From: Candidatus Bathyarchaeota archaeon
GTDB lineage: Archaea; Thermoproteota; Bathyarchaeia; Bathyarchaeales; Bathycorpusculaceae
NCBI GenBank assembly: GCA_026014545.1
Contig: JAOZIH010000006.1
Coordinates: 1 to 64,000, forward strand
Reading direction: 5' to 3'
DNA: 64,000 bases
This document shows, in pieces, positions 54,134 to 62,295 of the stretch. The translations under genes were made by a program, and so were the position numbers. How positions within the stretch are numbered: position 1 is the first letter of the stretch; each line of letters begins with the position of its first letter. The notes under the pieces are model-generated. The model was not told where the DNA came from and searched no databases. It saw only the letters and a program-made list of their open reading frames with translations.

Positions 54134-55148
54134 AGCTACCGCTACCCCGACTAAACTTTCTCTCAGCGACAACTTCCCAAAGAGGTTCACCTTTATCCCC
54201 AAACATGCTCACTATTGCACCACGACGAGAAATCGACAATTCAGAAAAAACACCTAAATAACGAACACGAACCAACTCAGAAGCGCACAAAGGACACTTA
54301 TGTTTTATACCAACATCTTTCCCATTAATCAAATGCAACTTTCGATAGGAGCAAACGCCAAACCATGTAGCAGCATGAGACTTCTTAACACCACGCTTTA
54401 TGCTTGAATGGTTGAGCTGATACCAAGCAGTACCGCCAACCGTCTTGCGCTTCTCCAAAACCCTAACAATCCAACCATCCTTCTTATTCTCACGCCTCGT
54501 TACGCCCTCAAACCCGCCACAAGCGTAACAATCCGCACCCTTACAACGCCTACACTTGCCATAGCCTTCACCACCAACAAACCCCAAAACGTGAAAATGA
54601 GGATTCCAATACCAACCAATAGGCAAGCCAGTTTCACGACTTACATGCCTATTACGATAACGAAAAGCATGAAAAATCATAGAGCCACCAATCACACCAC
54701 GATTAGAAAGAATCTTGACAGCCCTTTTGCGTAGAGCCTCAAGACTCGAACCGTACTCTTTCTTAGGCACGGACACAACAATATGTTCGACTAACCCGAA
54801 ACGCTTGGAAGCCTCTTGCAAACGCTTCTCCATGCGAGTAGCCTCTCTCACAGCCCAACCATACTTAAAACAAACGGGGCACGTTGGTTTATCGCACGAC
54901 TGATAAACAGACCTAACATACACAGAATCCTTAGGCAAATCAGGATAAAACCAACGAACTTGATTATGCAATTCAACATTCAAACACCCCTCAAACCGCT
55001 TAAACTTGCCACACTCAGAATTAGTCTGCTCACCATGACCAACCAGCACATACTCTCCATAACTCCAGAAGTCATCTCGCACTTCAAGCTCAGGAGCAAC
55101 CCCGCCGTAACTCTGTTTACATAATGTCGGAATCACGTTTAACCACAA
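54117..55148 (-). CDS. rep: HUH-type rolling-circle replication initiator
   Basis: About 344 residues. The HUH motif is clear (NPHFHVLGF), and the downstream GGTAWYQLNHSSI supplies the candidate catalytic Tyr. Zinc-ligand clusters surround it: CDKPTCPVCFKYGW, CRRCKGADCYACGG and CPLCASELV. This is the architecture of plasmid Rep proteins in haloarchaea and other archaea, which nick one strand at the origin. Start is uncertain: the frame is open to 55235, but that crosses the HTH gene and its operators. TTG 55148 or GTG 55136 are likelier. It is divergent from the HTH regulator. Confidence 0.85.
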   Translation of the reverse strand: MWLNVIPTLCKQSYGGVAPELEVRDDFWSYGEYVLVGHGEQTNSECGKFKRFEGCLNVELHNQVRWFYPDLPKDSVYVRSVYQSCDKPTCPVCFKYGWAVREATRMEKRLQEASKRFGLVEHIVVSVPKKEYGSSLEALRKRAVKILSNRGVIGGSMIFHAFRYRNRHVSRETGLPIGWYWNPHFHVLGFVGGEGYGKCRRCKGADCYACGGFEGVTRRENKKDGWIVRVLEKRKTVGGTAWYQLNHSSIKRGVKKSHAATWFGVCSYRKLHLINGKDVGIKHKCPLCASELVRVRYLGVFSELSISRRGAIVSMFGDKGEPLWEVVAERKFSRGSGSYESPI

Positions 55149-55154
55149 AGGATA

Positions 55155-55191
55155 TGTAGCTACTGTCCGTATTTTCCATTGTGTAGCTACT
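55155..55191. promoter_or_regulatory. twin TGTAGCTACT operators between rep and HTH gene
   Basis: Two identical 10-mers, TGTAGCTACT at 55155-55164 and 55182-55191, each contain the palindrome GTAGCTAC and lie 27 bp apart. The second touches the ATG of the HTH gene, and both lie in the rep promoter region. Confidence 0.6.
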
Positions 55192-55758
55192 ATGTCGAAC
55201 CGAAAAGACCATAAAGCCATGGAGAGAAGAGACAAAATCTACAAATTGGTGCTACAAAGTAGCACGAAAGGCATCAGAGCTATTGAAATCGCAAGCAAAC
55301 TCCAAATTCATAAAACCGTGGTTTACCGCGACCTCAATTCTCTTTATCTCATGGGAAAAGTTGAAAGTGACCAAGGAATATGGCGTGCAAAAACTGGAGA
55401 GCAAACTATTCAACCCTTGGAAAAGGAGATTGTGATAGAACTCCCAATACCAAAGAATGAATGGCAACGATTGGCACTTCTAGAACATTTTGCTAGGGAT
55501 TGGGAAGAACATTTTCCGAATGATAAAAATAATGCATACCGAATCAGCCTTGAAAAATTCAATGAAACAAGAACTATAAAGATAAAAGGCAAAAATGTAG
55601 ATGACATCGATTTAGAGAAGATAGGAACCCTCATCCACCAAGCTATTCAGAAAAGCTCTGCATTCAGCTTCAAAGGACTTATCAAAGGTCTTAGGAAATC
55701 ACTCCCTATTAGTAGTGCAATCGACAACGAAAAAGGCAAAGATGCAGACAAGCAGTAG
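55192..55758 (+). CDS. winged-helix regulator of the element
   Basis: A 188-residue protein. The N-terminal winged helix (RRDKIYKLVLQSSTKGIRAIEIASKLQIHKTVVYRDLNSLYLMGKVE) is followed by a charged C-terminal domain of unknown fold (ALLEHFARDWEEHFPNDKNNAYRISLEKF). ATG 55219 is an alternative start that would clear the operator repeats. Its position opposite rep, next to twin palindromes, suggests a copy-number or rep repressor; that is inference. Confidence 0.75.
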   Translation: MSNRKDHKAMERRDKIYKLVLQSSTKGIRAIEIASKLQIHKTVVYRDLNSLYLMGKVESDQGIWRAKTGEQTIQPLEKEIVIELPIPKNEWQRLALLEHFARDWEEHFPNDKNNAYRISLEKFNETRTIKIKGKNVDDIDLEKIGTLIHQAIQKSSAFSFKGLIKGLRKSLPISSAIDNEKGKDADKQ

Positions 55759-55840
55759 AAACATAAATCCAAGCTTCGGAAGAAAAACTCCATTAAGTAC
55801 TTTTCTTTAGGGAAGAAAAGCTACCAAAAGAACCCAGCAA

Positions 55841-55978
55841 TTACCAAGAATTGCCCAGCGCGCAAGAAAAACACGTGCCCTTGCGCTCTGGAACAGACCA
55901 CTTGTGCCCTCTCTTACAGTGAAGGGCAACGCAGTCAAAGACCAACACAGGAATGACACACAGCCAACACAACGTCAT
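55841..55978 (-). CDS. 45-residue zinc-ribbon micro-ORF (candidate)
   Basis: The frame ends CVALHCKRGHKWSVPERKG followed by C-x2-C (TCFSC). This C-x4-C...C-x2-C spacing with GHKW is the look of a short zinc ribbon, so it may be a small DNA-binding protein of the element. A longer version would start at 56035. No ribosome site is evident. Confidence 0.4.
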   Translation of the reverse strand: MTLCWLCVIPVLVFDCVALHCKRGHKWSVPERKGTCFSCALGNSW

Positions 55979-56036
55979 TTCCTCAAAAACCACGCTTTTC
56001 CCACTCAAAGCGCCCTCTGCTCTCGCAGTCCTCAAG

Positions 56037-56089
56037 GTAAACTTTTCCCTTCTGTTTCAGCCAGAAGGTCGTCCCGACTAAAAGTTTAC
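56037..56089. repeat. nested hairpin, candidate replication origin
   Basis: GTAAACTTTT (56037-56046) pairs with AAAAGTTTAC (56080-56089), and inside it CCTTCTG (56048-56054) pairs with CAGAAGG (56062-56068). It lies in the ~470-nt non-coding end of the element, a likely place for a double- or single-strand origin of rolling-circle replication. Confidence 0.5.
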
Positions 56090-56232
56090 TCTCTCGGAAC
56101 GGGCGCACGGAAGGGACGCATATCAATCCCAACAAGGAATGATGAAAAATGATAAGCCAAAAACAGCGCGAAAAAATCTAAATACCCAAATCAAACAATT
56201 GAGAGAATACCCAGCAATGGGAGAGATGAACA

Positions 56233-56361
56233 ATGAGTGAAGAAACAAGAAAAGAAGAACCAAAAGAATTACTTTGCCCTAAGGCTGGGACGGCGACATC
56301 ATCCCCCGCTATTAAAATAGCGTCCCAGTCTAATATGAATATTGTCAACGTAACGCTGTGA
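56233..56361 (+). CDS. int: integrase N-terminal fragment left at right end
   Basis: The frame begins MSEETRKEEPKELLCPKAGT and, after the 24-bp repeat, runs into chromosome and stops at 56361 (42 codons). Before it are a TATA-like AAATCTAAATA (about 56170-56182) and GGGAGAG, so it owns the promoter and ribosome site. Up to the repeat (25 codons) it is in the same frame as the integrase remainder at 50.6 kb. Joining the two across the repeat gives one continuous 322-codon gene. Confidence 0.75.
   Translation: MSEETRKEEPKELLCPKAGTATSSPAIKIASQSNMNIVNVTL
56285..56308 (+). repeat. right attachment repeat (attR core)
   Basis: Exact copy of the 24-bp left repeat. Here the following chromosome sequence contains CGTCCCAGTCT (56321-56331). 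With the left chromosomal flank (AGACTGGGACG, 50540-50550) this forms an 11-bp perfect inverted repeat in the reconstructed empty site. Confidence 0.9.
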
Positions 56362-56478
56362 AAGGCAAACTAGCTGCAAAAATATAGCTAGCCTATTTGA
56401 CGAAAACAATAAACTGGACATCCATAGGTACAACACACCCAAACAAAAAATAGAACAAACTATCAAAGAGACTGAGAG

Positions 56479-57468
56479 TTAAAAGAGGAATTTGCTTGCA
56501 AGAAGCAAAACGGATAATATGCTGTATGTCTGTGTAACCATCATTATCCATTTTGGATTATCTGAAGCTAAATCAACAATTCTCTCTCTTAACTCAGCGC
56601 TATCATGAGAAGTTTCATAGCTCTTTGAAAGGGAATAGAGATGCCAGAGTTTGTTTAGAACAAACAAGACCGATACGGGTATCCCCAAAAGAAATACACT
56701 AAGCCATACTTGTTGGTCTACGCTCCACTCCAGAAAAAGAGCCGTTCCCGTAAACAATGAGCCAATACTTAACAGAATTATCCCCAACAGCGCGGATCTG
56801 GAAAGCCCCAAGCGTACAGTAAAAGTTTGAATGCCCATAGCTTTGTCCCCGAAATAATCCCTGAGTTCAGTGGGAATAATAACTCCGTAAACAGTTAAAG
56901 CCAAACCTGAAAAGGCTAAGATAAAAAAAAGAGACAACTCAAAAGTAAAAGTGTAAAACGCAAATAATACTGGGCATACAGCCAAAACTATCATTAACGA
57001 TATAGGCGCGATCCAAGATCTGGCTTTCAGCCTCAAAGGCGGCGCTGAATAAACAACGCCTAAAGAAATGCCCGCTATCCACAATGGAATTAACATCCAT
57101 TTTTGATATATTATCGCGAAAATTGAAACCAGGATAAGCGCAAGGGAGAACTCGATAATCAAAACAAATTTGAGTTTTCTCTGCCCGAAAGATTCTAACG
57201 CCTGCACCAAATCTTTTTTTCTCTCATCTTTCAAGTCCAACTCATAATCATAAAGCGAATTTGCCTGCGCCCCTATTGCAGAACTCAAGTTTATTATCAA
57301 AAAAGACAGAACAATCAAAATTAACCCATCAATCAGACCCAAAGGCGGATGAGCACCCCATGCAAGCCCCATAATAAGTGAACCCAGATTCGGCAAAAGA
57401 AACTCCACTCTAGAAATCGTAGCGAGCAATCTTATTTTCTTCATCTTACCTTCACATTTCGAAACCAT
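56479..57468 (-). CDS. UbiA-family prenyltransferase
   Basis: A 329-residue protein with about nine helices. The first Asp-rich motif is NSLYDYELDLKDERKK (N70-x3-D74-x3-D78). A second polar loop has LRDYFGDKAMGIQT (D-x3-D), the second catalytic motif. Such enzymes transfer prenyl groups to aromatic acceptors or glycerol lipids (for example DGGGP synthase in archaeal lipid synthesis). Which acceptor applies is not clear. ATG 57444 is a possible shorter start. Confidence 0.85.
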   Translation of the reverse strand: MVSKCEGKMKKIRLLATISRVEFLLPNLGSLIMGLAWGAHPPLGLIDGLILIVLSFLIINLSSAIGAQANSLYDYELDLKDERKKDLVQALESFGQRKLKFVLIIEFSLALILVSIFAIIYQKWMLIPLWIAGISLGVVYSAPPLRLKARSWIAPISLMIVLAVCPVLFAFYTFTFELSLFFILAFSGLALTVYGVIIPTELRDYFGDKAMGIQTFTVRLGLSRSALLGIILLSIGSLFTGTALFLEWSVDQQVWLSVFLLGIPVSVLFVLNKLWHLYSLSKSYETSHDSAELRERIVDLASDNPKWIMMVTQTYSILSVLLLASKFLF

Positions 57469-57856
57469 ACAATTAAAGATGCTGGTACAGCCGGACCAAG
57501 TTTCAAGGGAAAGGCACTAATTTTCTTGAAGTATGCTGATATATCAGCGTTGCTTGTGCCCCTTGCTTATGCGCCAAACGTTATGTTCAAAACGGTTTCT
57601 ACTTGGTAATTGCAATTTTAGGTAATAGCACATATCCAAGCAGCATAAAGTGCCTTCATATTTGGCGGCTGATAGAGATTCATTGCAGAAACCTATAGAG
57701 GGTCTATTCCGGGGCGCTGGCACAGCCGTCGCTGCATAGAAACTAGTTTCGCTAAGCAGTGGTTCTCCACGGTACTCTGCGTTTATTTTTCATAAAATTT
57801 TTATATCTGATGGGTTTTGCTTATGCATATATCAGCTATTGGAACACGGTGTTGTA
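57469..57856. other. intergenic with dispersed repeat and LSm promoter
   Basis: No gene is seen. It contains a GCGCCAAACGTT motif at about 57570 (compare the AACGTT repeats of the element), the dispersed repeat at 57684-57702, and a TATA-like TTTTTATATC near 57800 for the LSm gene. Confidence 0.45.
57684..57702 (-). repeat. dispersed repeat, copy 2 (inverted)
   Basis: Reverse complement of the 19-mer at 26587-26605, exact. A CTGCATAGAA motif follows at about 57732, as it does beside copy 1. Confidence 0.55.
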
Positions 57857-58096
57857 ATGGAACCAAGCAAGAAACCGCTAAATGTCCTCATTAAACAGTT
57901 GCATGGGAACATCGAGGTTGTTCTCAAGAACGGTTGTGAATATAAGGGTAAAATGATTAAGTGTGATGGTCACATGAACATACTTTTGGAAGGCGCCACG
58001 GAAAGCAAGGATGACCAGCCGCTTACAAACTATGGAAACGTCCTGCTGCGCGGCAACAACATTCTCTACATAGTTTTAGACGCCACTAAACACTAA
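57857..58096 (+). CDS. LSm (Sm-like archaeal) RNA-binding protein
   Basis: A 79-residue Sm fold. Sm1 motif: IEVVLKNGCEYKGKMIKCDGHMNILLEGA; Sm2 motif: NVLLRGNNILYIVL, with the RG-N RNA contact. Archaeal LSm proteins form seven-membered rings that bind U-rich RNA. TTG at 57839 is a possible earlier start; ATG is preferred. Its last 21 nt overlap the convergent histidine-kinase gene. Confidence 0.93.
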   Translation: MEPSKKPLNVLIKQLHGNIEVVLKNGCEYKGKMIKCDGHMNILLEGATESKDDQPLTNYGNVLLRGNNILYIVLDATKH

Positions 58097-60151
58097 CGCG
58101 CCATCACCCTTGTTTATAATCCAGTTCTCTTTCCTCGTGCGCTCCGTTTTAGGTTTAACTGGGATTATAATGGTGACGGCTGTTCCCTTCTTTATTGTGC
58201 TTTCAACGTGGATTTTTCCGCCATGCGCCTCGACTATGCGTCTGCAAATGGGCAAGCCGAAACCCATTCCCCTCGCCTTCGTAGTGAATAGTGGAACTCC
58301 GCCTTCGAGTTTGCTTAAGGTTTCCTTTGACATGCCCGCGCCTGTGTCTTTGAAAGTAATTTCCAATTTGCCGTTTACTTTCCTGCTGGTTATTGATACG
58401 GTTCCTCCTTTAGGCATGGCGTCAATGGCATTTTGAATTATTCTGACGAAAACATCGCGCATTTTTTCTTTGTCAGCCTTGAATTTTAGCCTCGCATTCG
58501 TGGAATCTACAACAGATATTTTCTCGGGAACTTCTATCCTAGAGAGGGCATCTTGCAAAATTATCTTTGGGTTAGTCTCTGTGTATTCAAGTTTTAAATC
58601 TCGCGAGTATTCCATCAGGTCATTTATGATCTTGTTTGAGTATCGAATGGCTTTTTCAATGGTCTCAAGCATTTCTTTGCCATTAGCGCCTAATTCTGCA
58701 CTATACTTGGTTTTCAAATAATAAGCCGCGCCCATTATGCCTGTCAGTGGGTTGCGCAGGTCATGCCCAACCATCGCAGCTAATTCGCCGATTGTAGCAA
58801 GCCGCTCAGCCTTGAGTAGTTTGGATTGTGCCTCTCGCAGTTGCGCGGTTCGCTGCTCAACCAGATGCTCCAGTTTTTCAGAGTATTCCTTCAACTTGTT
58901 TTGTAGCTGCTTCTTCTCCGTGATGTCAACTGTTAACTCCAAAGCAGCAACCACATTGCCCCTTTCATCCCTAATCGGCGTCGCAATAAGCTCAGCCCAC
59001 ATTGGCTTGCCATCTATGCCCGTAAAAGCATACTCATGCCTATCAAGGCTTGCGCCTTCCTCAAAAATTTTTCTTACGCCGCAGTCAGGGCAGACCGTAG
59101 TTAAGTGGTTAAACGTGGAATAGCAAATTTTGCCTTCGCAGCCAGGATTGTATTGCCGCAAGTACTTGTTAGCCCATAATATGCGATAGTCTCTGCTGAT
59201 AATGACCAAGCCTGCGCCAACGTTCTCCGTAACTGCCTCAAGCAAGTCGCGCTCCCGCTTGATGACCTCTGCCATTTTCTTACGCTCAGTGATTTCTCTT
59301 GCAATGCTTAGAATTGCTTGCTTTCCCTGATAAGTTATAAGGCTAGAGCTGATTTCCACAGGAATTTCTTTTCCCTCTTTGGTTCTATGCGTTGTCTCAA
59401 AAACCTGTATATGATCAGCAGGCATGTTTCTGATTAGGTTAAGAATTTGCTCCTTAGTTAAGCTACTGTCGATGTCTGACGGGCCCATGCGGAGCAGCTC
59501 AGCTCTTGAATATCCGAGAACCCTGACGGCGGCATCATTAACGTCGATGAATTTGCCGTCAAGACCGATAACCCAGACAGTATCATTCATTTTGTTAATT
59601 AATTCGCGGTACTTTTCTTCGCTTTCCCTAATCTGCTTAACTTTCTCACTTACGAGCTCTTCCATTCGCTCAGCATATTCCTTTAAGCGTCTCAAGTTTT
59701 CTTTTCTGCGAGTAATGTCGCGTAATATTACAACATCCGCGGGTTGTCCAGCGTAATCAATCCTTTTTGCCTTCAATTCAAAATACCGCGTTTGTCCTTC
59801 TCTATCGATTAAGCTAATTTCATAAGGCTCAATATGCAAGCCTTGAAGCCTCTTTCTTAGGTTTTCCAATAGAAGCGCTTTGGATTCGGGTGTTAAAATC
59901 TTCATTTCCAAAAAGTTCTTGTCGATCAATTCTTTTTTGCTTACACCAGACAAGCTTTCTGCTGCATCATTTACCGCCAAAAAGTTTCCTTTTTCGTCAA
60001 CGATAACTGTCGGATCAGCAAGAAAGTTTAGGAGAGCCATGAAGTTACTGCTATTGCTTTCTCGGCAATTACGCGGCATTCTTTCCCCCGCAGTAAATTG
60101 AGTTGGTTTCTCAATGTTCACGCGTGAAACACAATGCAGCAATAATTGCAA
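58076..60151 (-). CDS. PAS-domain sensor histidine kinase
   Basis: A 691-residue soluble kinase. Three PAS domains lie at about 36-150, 180-290 and 295-425, joined by helical coiled segments (LKEYAERMEELVSEKVKQI, LKEYSEKLEHLVEQRTAQL). The HisKA box holds the phospho-acceptor in GHDLRNPLTGI (about 475); HATPase has NAIDAMPKGG, DTGAGM and GFGLPI. The third PAS has CEGKICY and CPDCG, which might bind a metal or cluster. No membrane helix and no receiver gene nearby. The signal is unknown. GTG/ATG choices exist near the start. Confidence 0.92.
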   Translation of the reverse strand: MQLLLHCVSRVNIEKPTQFTAGERMPRNCRESNSSNFMALLNFLADPTVIVDEKGNFLAVNDAAESLSGVSKKELIDKNFLEMKILTPESKALLLENLRKRLQGLHIEPYEISLIDREGQTRYFELKAKRIDYAGQPADVVILRDITRRKENLRRLKEYAERMEELVSEKVKQIRESEEKYRELINKMNDTVWVIGLDGKFIDVNDAAVRVLGYSRAELLRMGPSDIDSSLTKEQILNLIRNMPADHIQVFETTHRTKEGKEIPVEISSSLITYQGKQAILSIAREITERKKMAEVIKRERDLLEAVTENVGAGLVIISRDYRILWANKYLRQYNPGCEGKICYSTFNHLTTVCPDCGVRKIFEEGASLDRHEYAFTGIDGKPMWAELIATPIRDERGNVVAALELTVDITEKKQLQNKLKEYSEKLEHLVEQRTAQLREAQSKLLKAERLATIGELAAMVGHDLRNPLTGIMGAAYYLKTKYSAELGANGKEMLETIEKAIRYSNKIINDLMEYSRDLKLEYTETNPKIILQDALSRIEVPEKISVVDSTNARLKFKADKEKMRDVFVRIIQNAIDAMPKGGTVSITSRKVNGKLEITFKDTGAGMSKETLSKLEGGVPLFTTKARGMGFGLPICRRIVEAHGGKIHVESTIKKGTAVTIIIPVKPKTERTRKENWIINKGDGALVFSGV

Positions 60152-60272
60152 GTAGCCAATAAAGCATTATGAATTGACCATACAGATTCAAGGTCTCCTC
60201 AATTTAGAATAAAACGCCAAATACCCATTAAATACTCAGCTTATGCCATGCCCATAAAATAAGAAAAAAGAG

Positions 60273-60533
60273 TTAAAGTTTCTTGTAAACCACGTCTTTT
60301 TCTCGTGCATGCTGCGCCAGCTTCAAGCCTATGCTCTGTCCTGCCTCTGCTCTTTGAATGTTCTTATGCTCAATTTGCATGGACTCAACTACCTGCTCAA
60401 AATCGGTTAATGGTCCCTTAACAAGAATGCGGTCGCCCACAGCTAAAGGTGCAGTTAACTCAACTACGGCAACGCTAATTTTAGAGAAGAAATGAGTTAC
60501 ACGGCCAACTTCGATAACATTTTCTTCGCTCAA
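60273..60533 (-). CDS. EF-Tu domain 2-like protein
   Basis: An 86-residue beta-barrel protein that resembles domain 2 of translation GTPases (VGRVTHFFSKISVAVVELTAPLAVGDRILVKG, then AEAGQSIGLKLAQHAREKDVVYKK). Stand-alone versions are common in archaea and some bacteria. It lacks the GTPase domain. Whether it acts in translation is not known. Confidence 0.85.
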   Translation of the reverse strand: MSEENVIEVGRVTHFFSKISVAVVELTAPLAVGDRILVKGPLTDFEQVVESMQIEHKNIQRAEAGQSIGLKLAQHAREKDVVYKKL

Positions 60534-60766
60534 ACTGTTCGCCTCTCACTAACCATATAACGTGCTAAGCGCATAAAAAACTTGTTTAAACTAGCATGAG
60601 GAAAAAGTCACGTTAGAAAAGCTATTTTGCAGCCACAAGCATTTACCACGGTTAAAAGGGCCTTAAAAGTGGAGGCAACATTAGAGCTGCATAGGAATAA
60701 ATATTGGCAACAGAAAAGTTATTACACTCAAACTTATAGAACCGCACAGAAAAAGGAGGAACAAAC

Positions 60767-61528
60767 ATGCCTGTTGCATTCATAATTGGAACTGCAGGTT
60801 CGGGCAAATCGCTGTTTACAGCCGCCTTCAGCGATTGGCTGAAAATGTCCAAACAAGACGTCGCAGTCGTAAACCTAGATCCAGGCGCATTAACGCTTCC
60901 CTATTCGCCTGACGTGGACGTGCGGAATTACGTGGATGTCGTCGCCTTAATGGAAAATTATGGTTTAGGACCTAACGGCGCCTTAATAATGGCCGCGGAT
61001 CTTATAGCAGACGAAATCGAAAACATCACAAGAGAAGTCGAAGACTTAAAAGCAGATATTGTTCTGGTAGACACGCCGGGGCAGATGGAGCTTTTCGCTT
61101 TCAGAGCAAGTGGTCCCTACATTGTAAATGAGTTAACAAAAGAGTCCAAGGCGATAGTTTACTTGTTCGACGCTGTTTTCTCAGTTAATCCGCTTAACTA
61201 TGTCTCTAACATGTTTCTCTCAGCGGCAGTGTATAACCGCTTTTTCCAGCCTCAGCTGCATCTTCTTTCTAAATGTGACTTGCTTCCAAAAAATGAAGTG
61301 GATAAAATCATCGATTGGTCAGCTAACCCTAAAGCCTTAGAGTACGCAATCGAGCAGAAACTGGAAGATATGAAGCGCCTCTTCAGCAGGAACATGATGC
61401 GGGCGATTACTCAGCTTGGCTTAAAATTCATGTTGATGCCTGTGTCAGCCAAAACAAACGATGGCTTCATCAACTTCAACATGGCGCTGGAGCGGATACT
61501 CGTCGGCGGAGACAAATATACATACTAA
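60767..61528 (+). CDS. GPN-loop GTPase
   Basis: A 253-residue GTPase. Walker A is GTAGSGKS (8-15), the signature GPN is at residues 68-70, switch DTPGQMELF holds G3, and SKCDLL is the NKxD-like specificity motif. GPN proteins dimerise and, in eukaryotes, help RNA polymerase assembly; the archaeal role is not settled. AAAGGAGG lies before the ATG. It is convergent with the DUF4443 gene. Confidence 0.93.
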   Translation: MPVAFIIGTAGSGKSLFTAAFSDWLKMSKQDVAVVNLDPGALTLPYSPDVDVRNYVDVVALMENYGLGPNGALIMAADLIADEIENITREVEDLKADIVLVDTPGQMELFAFRASGPYIVNELTKESKAIVYLFDAVFSVNPLNYVSNMFLSAAVYNRFFQPQLHLLSKCDLLPKNEVDKIIDWSANPKALEYAIEQKLEDMKRLFSRNMMRAITQLGLKFMLMPVSAKTNDGFINFNMALERILVGGDKYTY

Positions 61529-61567
61529 CCCCGCCACTCGAGTTCTGTGTTCTTTCTGTGTCTTCTT

Positions 61568-62206
61568 TTAGTCGCTTAATAGCACCCAGCTTGCAGCAAA
61601 AGCGCCGCGTTTAGCCTTGAGGGGGCTATCGGCGCCAGCGATTATTATAACATCGTTGCTTTCAGGCTTGAGAACTTGAAGAATTCGCTTTGCCGCATCT
61701 GGAAAATCTTTCTCTATACTGTCGCTTACTGACTCGATAGACAAATGACCCTTTTTACAGACTATAACGAGCGCACGTTTCGCACCGCCCATTATAGCTG
61801 CATCCCGCTGCTCTATGCCAGACTTCACTTTATGCCCTTTATTCTTAACTAAAAAGGCATAATTGTACTCTGAGGTTGTTAGCGATGTCCGTTCCATTTC
61901 AACTCTTACGGGGAAAGCTTCTTCAAGACCCTTCCAAACGCTAAGCCCCTTCTCTGTGAGCTTACAACCTTCTCTCGAGGTTACGATTAAACCCGCATCT
62001 TTAAGGCGGCTTACTATCGTGCGGATGGCACCATCACCCACACTTAATTTCTCAGCCAGCTTATTGCGGCCAATAGGCTTCTTAGCCAAAAGCTCCAAGG
62101 CCGAGAAAATATGAAACATGGAAAACGTGGTTGACGGGCCTGGCCCCTTTGGGCTGGCAAGACCTTCAATAAAACTTTTCAACTGCGAAGTCATAACCGG
62201 CGCCAC
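61568..62206 (-). CDS. DUF4443-type HTH regulator
   Basis: A 212-residue protein. The winged helix is at about 25-95 (IFSALELLAKKPIGRNKLAEKLSVGDGAIRTIVSRLKDAGLIVTSREG). The C-terminal domain (YNYAFLVKNKGHKVKSGIEQRDAAIMGGAKRALVIVCKKGHLSIES) matches archaeal DUF4443 proteins. The C-terminal domain probably binds a ligand, since the family unites HTH and this domain. Ligand and targets unknown. Confidence 0.85.
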   Translation of the reverse strand: MAPVMTSQLKSFIEGLASPKGPGPSTTFSMFHIFSALELLAKKPIGRNKLAEKLSVGDGAIRTIVSRLKDAGLIVTSREGCKLTEKGLSVWKGLEEAFPVRVEMERTSLTTSEYNYAFLVKNKGHKVKSGIEQRDAAIMGGAKRALVIVCKKGHLSIESVSDSIEKDFPDAAKRILQVLKPESNDVIIIAGADSPLKAKRGAFAASWVLLSD

Positions 62207-62295
62207 ATACCTTATTTAAAGCGGCTAATTATTAATAATTTTTGAGTAGGCTAGAACCTGCGAGAAATCAAGCGATAAATTGCACCCTACAAGCC

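Larger units (their letters stand above)
50543..56308. mobile_element. integrated rolling-circle plasmid-like element (about 5.74 kb)
   Basis: The element is bounded by a perfect 24-bp direct repeat. Contents from left: integrase C-terminal fragment (+), two overlapping unknown genes (-), a two-helix membrane protein (-), a small gene overlapping rep (-), an HUH replication protein (-), an HTH regulator (+), a zinc-ribbon micro-ORF (-), a large hairpin, and the integrase start fragment (+). Excision between the repeats would make a 5,742-bp circle and restore a continuous 322-codon integrase frame. Base use is more A-rich than the flanks. No conjugation or capsid gene was recognised, so an integrative plasmid is more likely than a virus. 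Confidence 0.85.
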
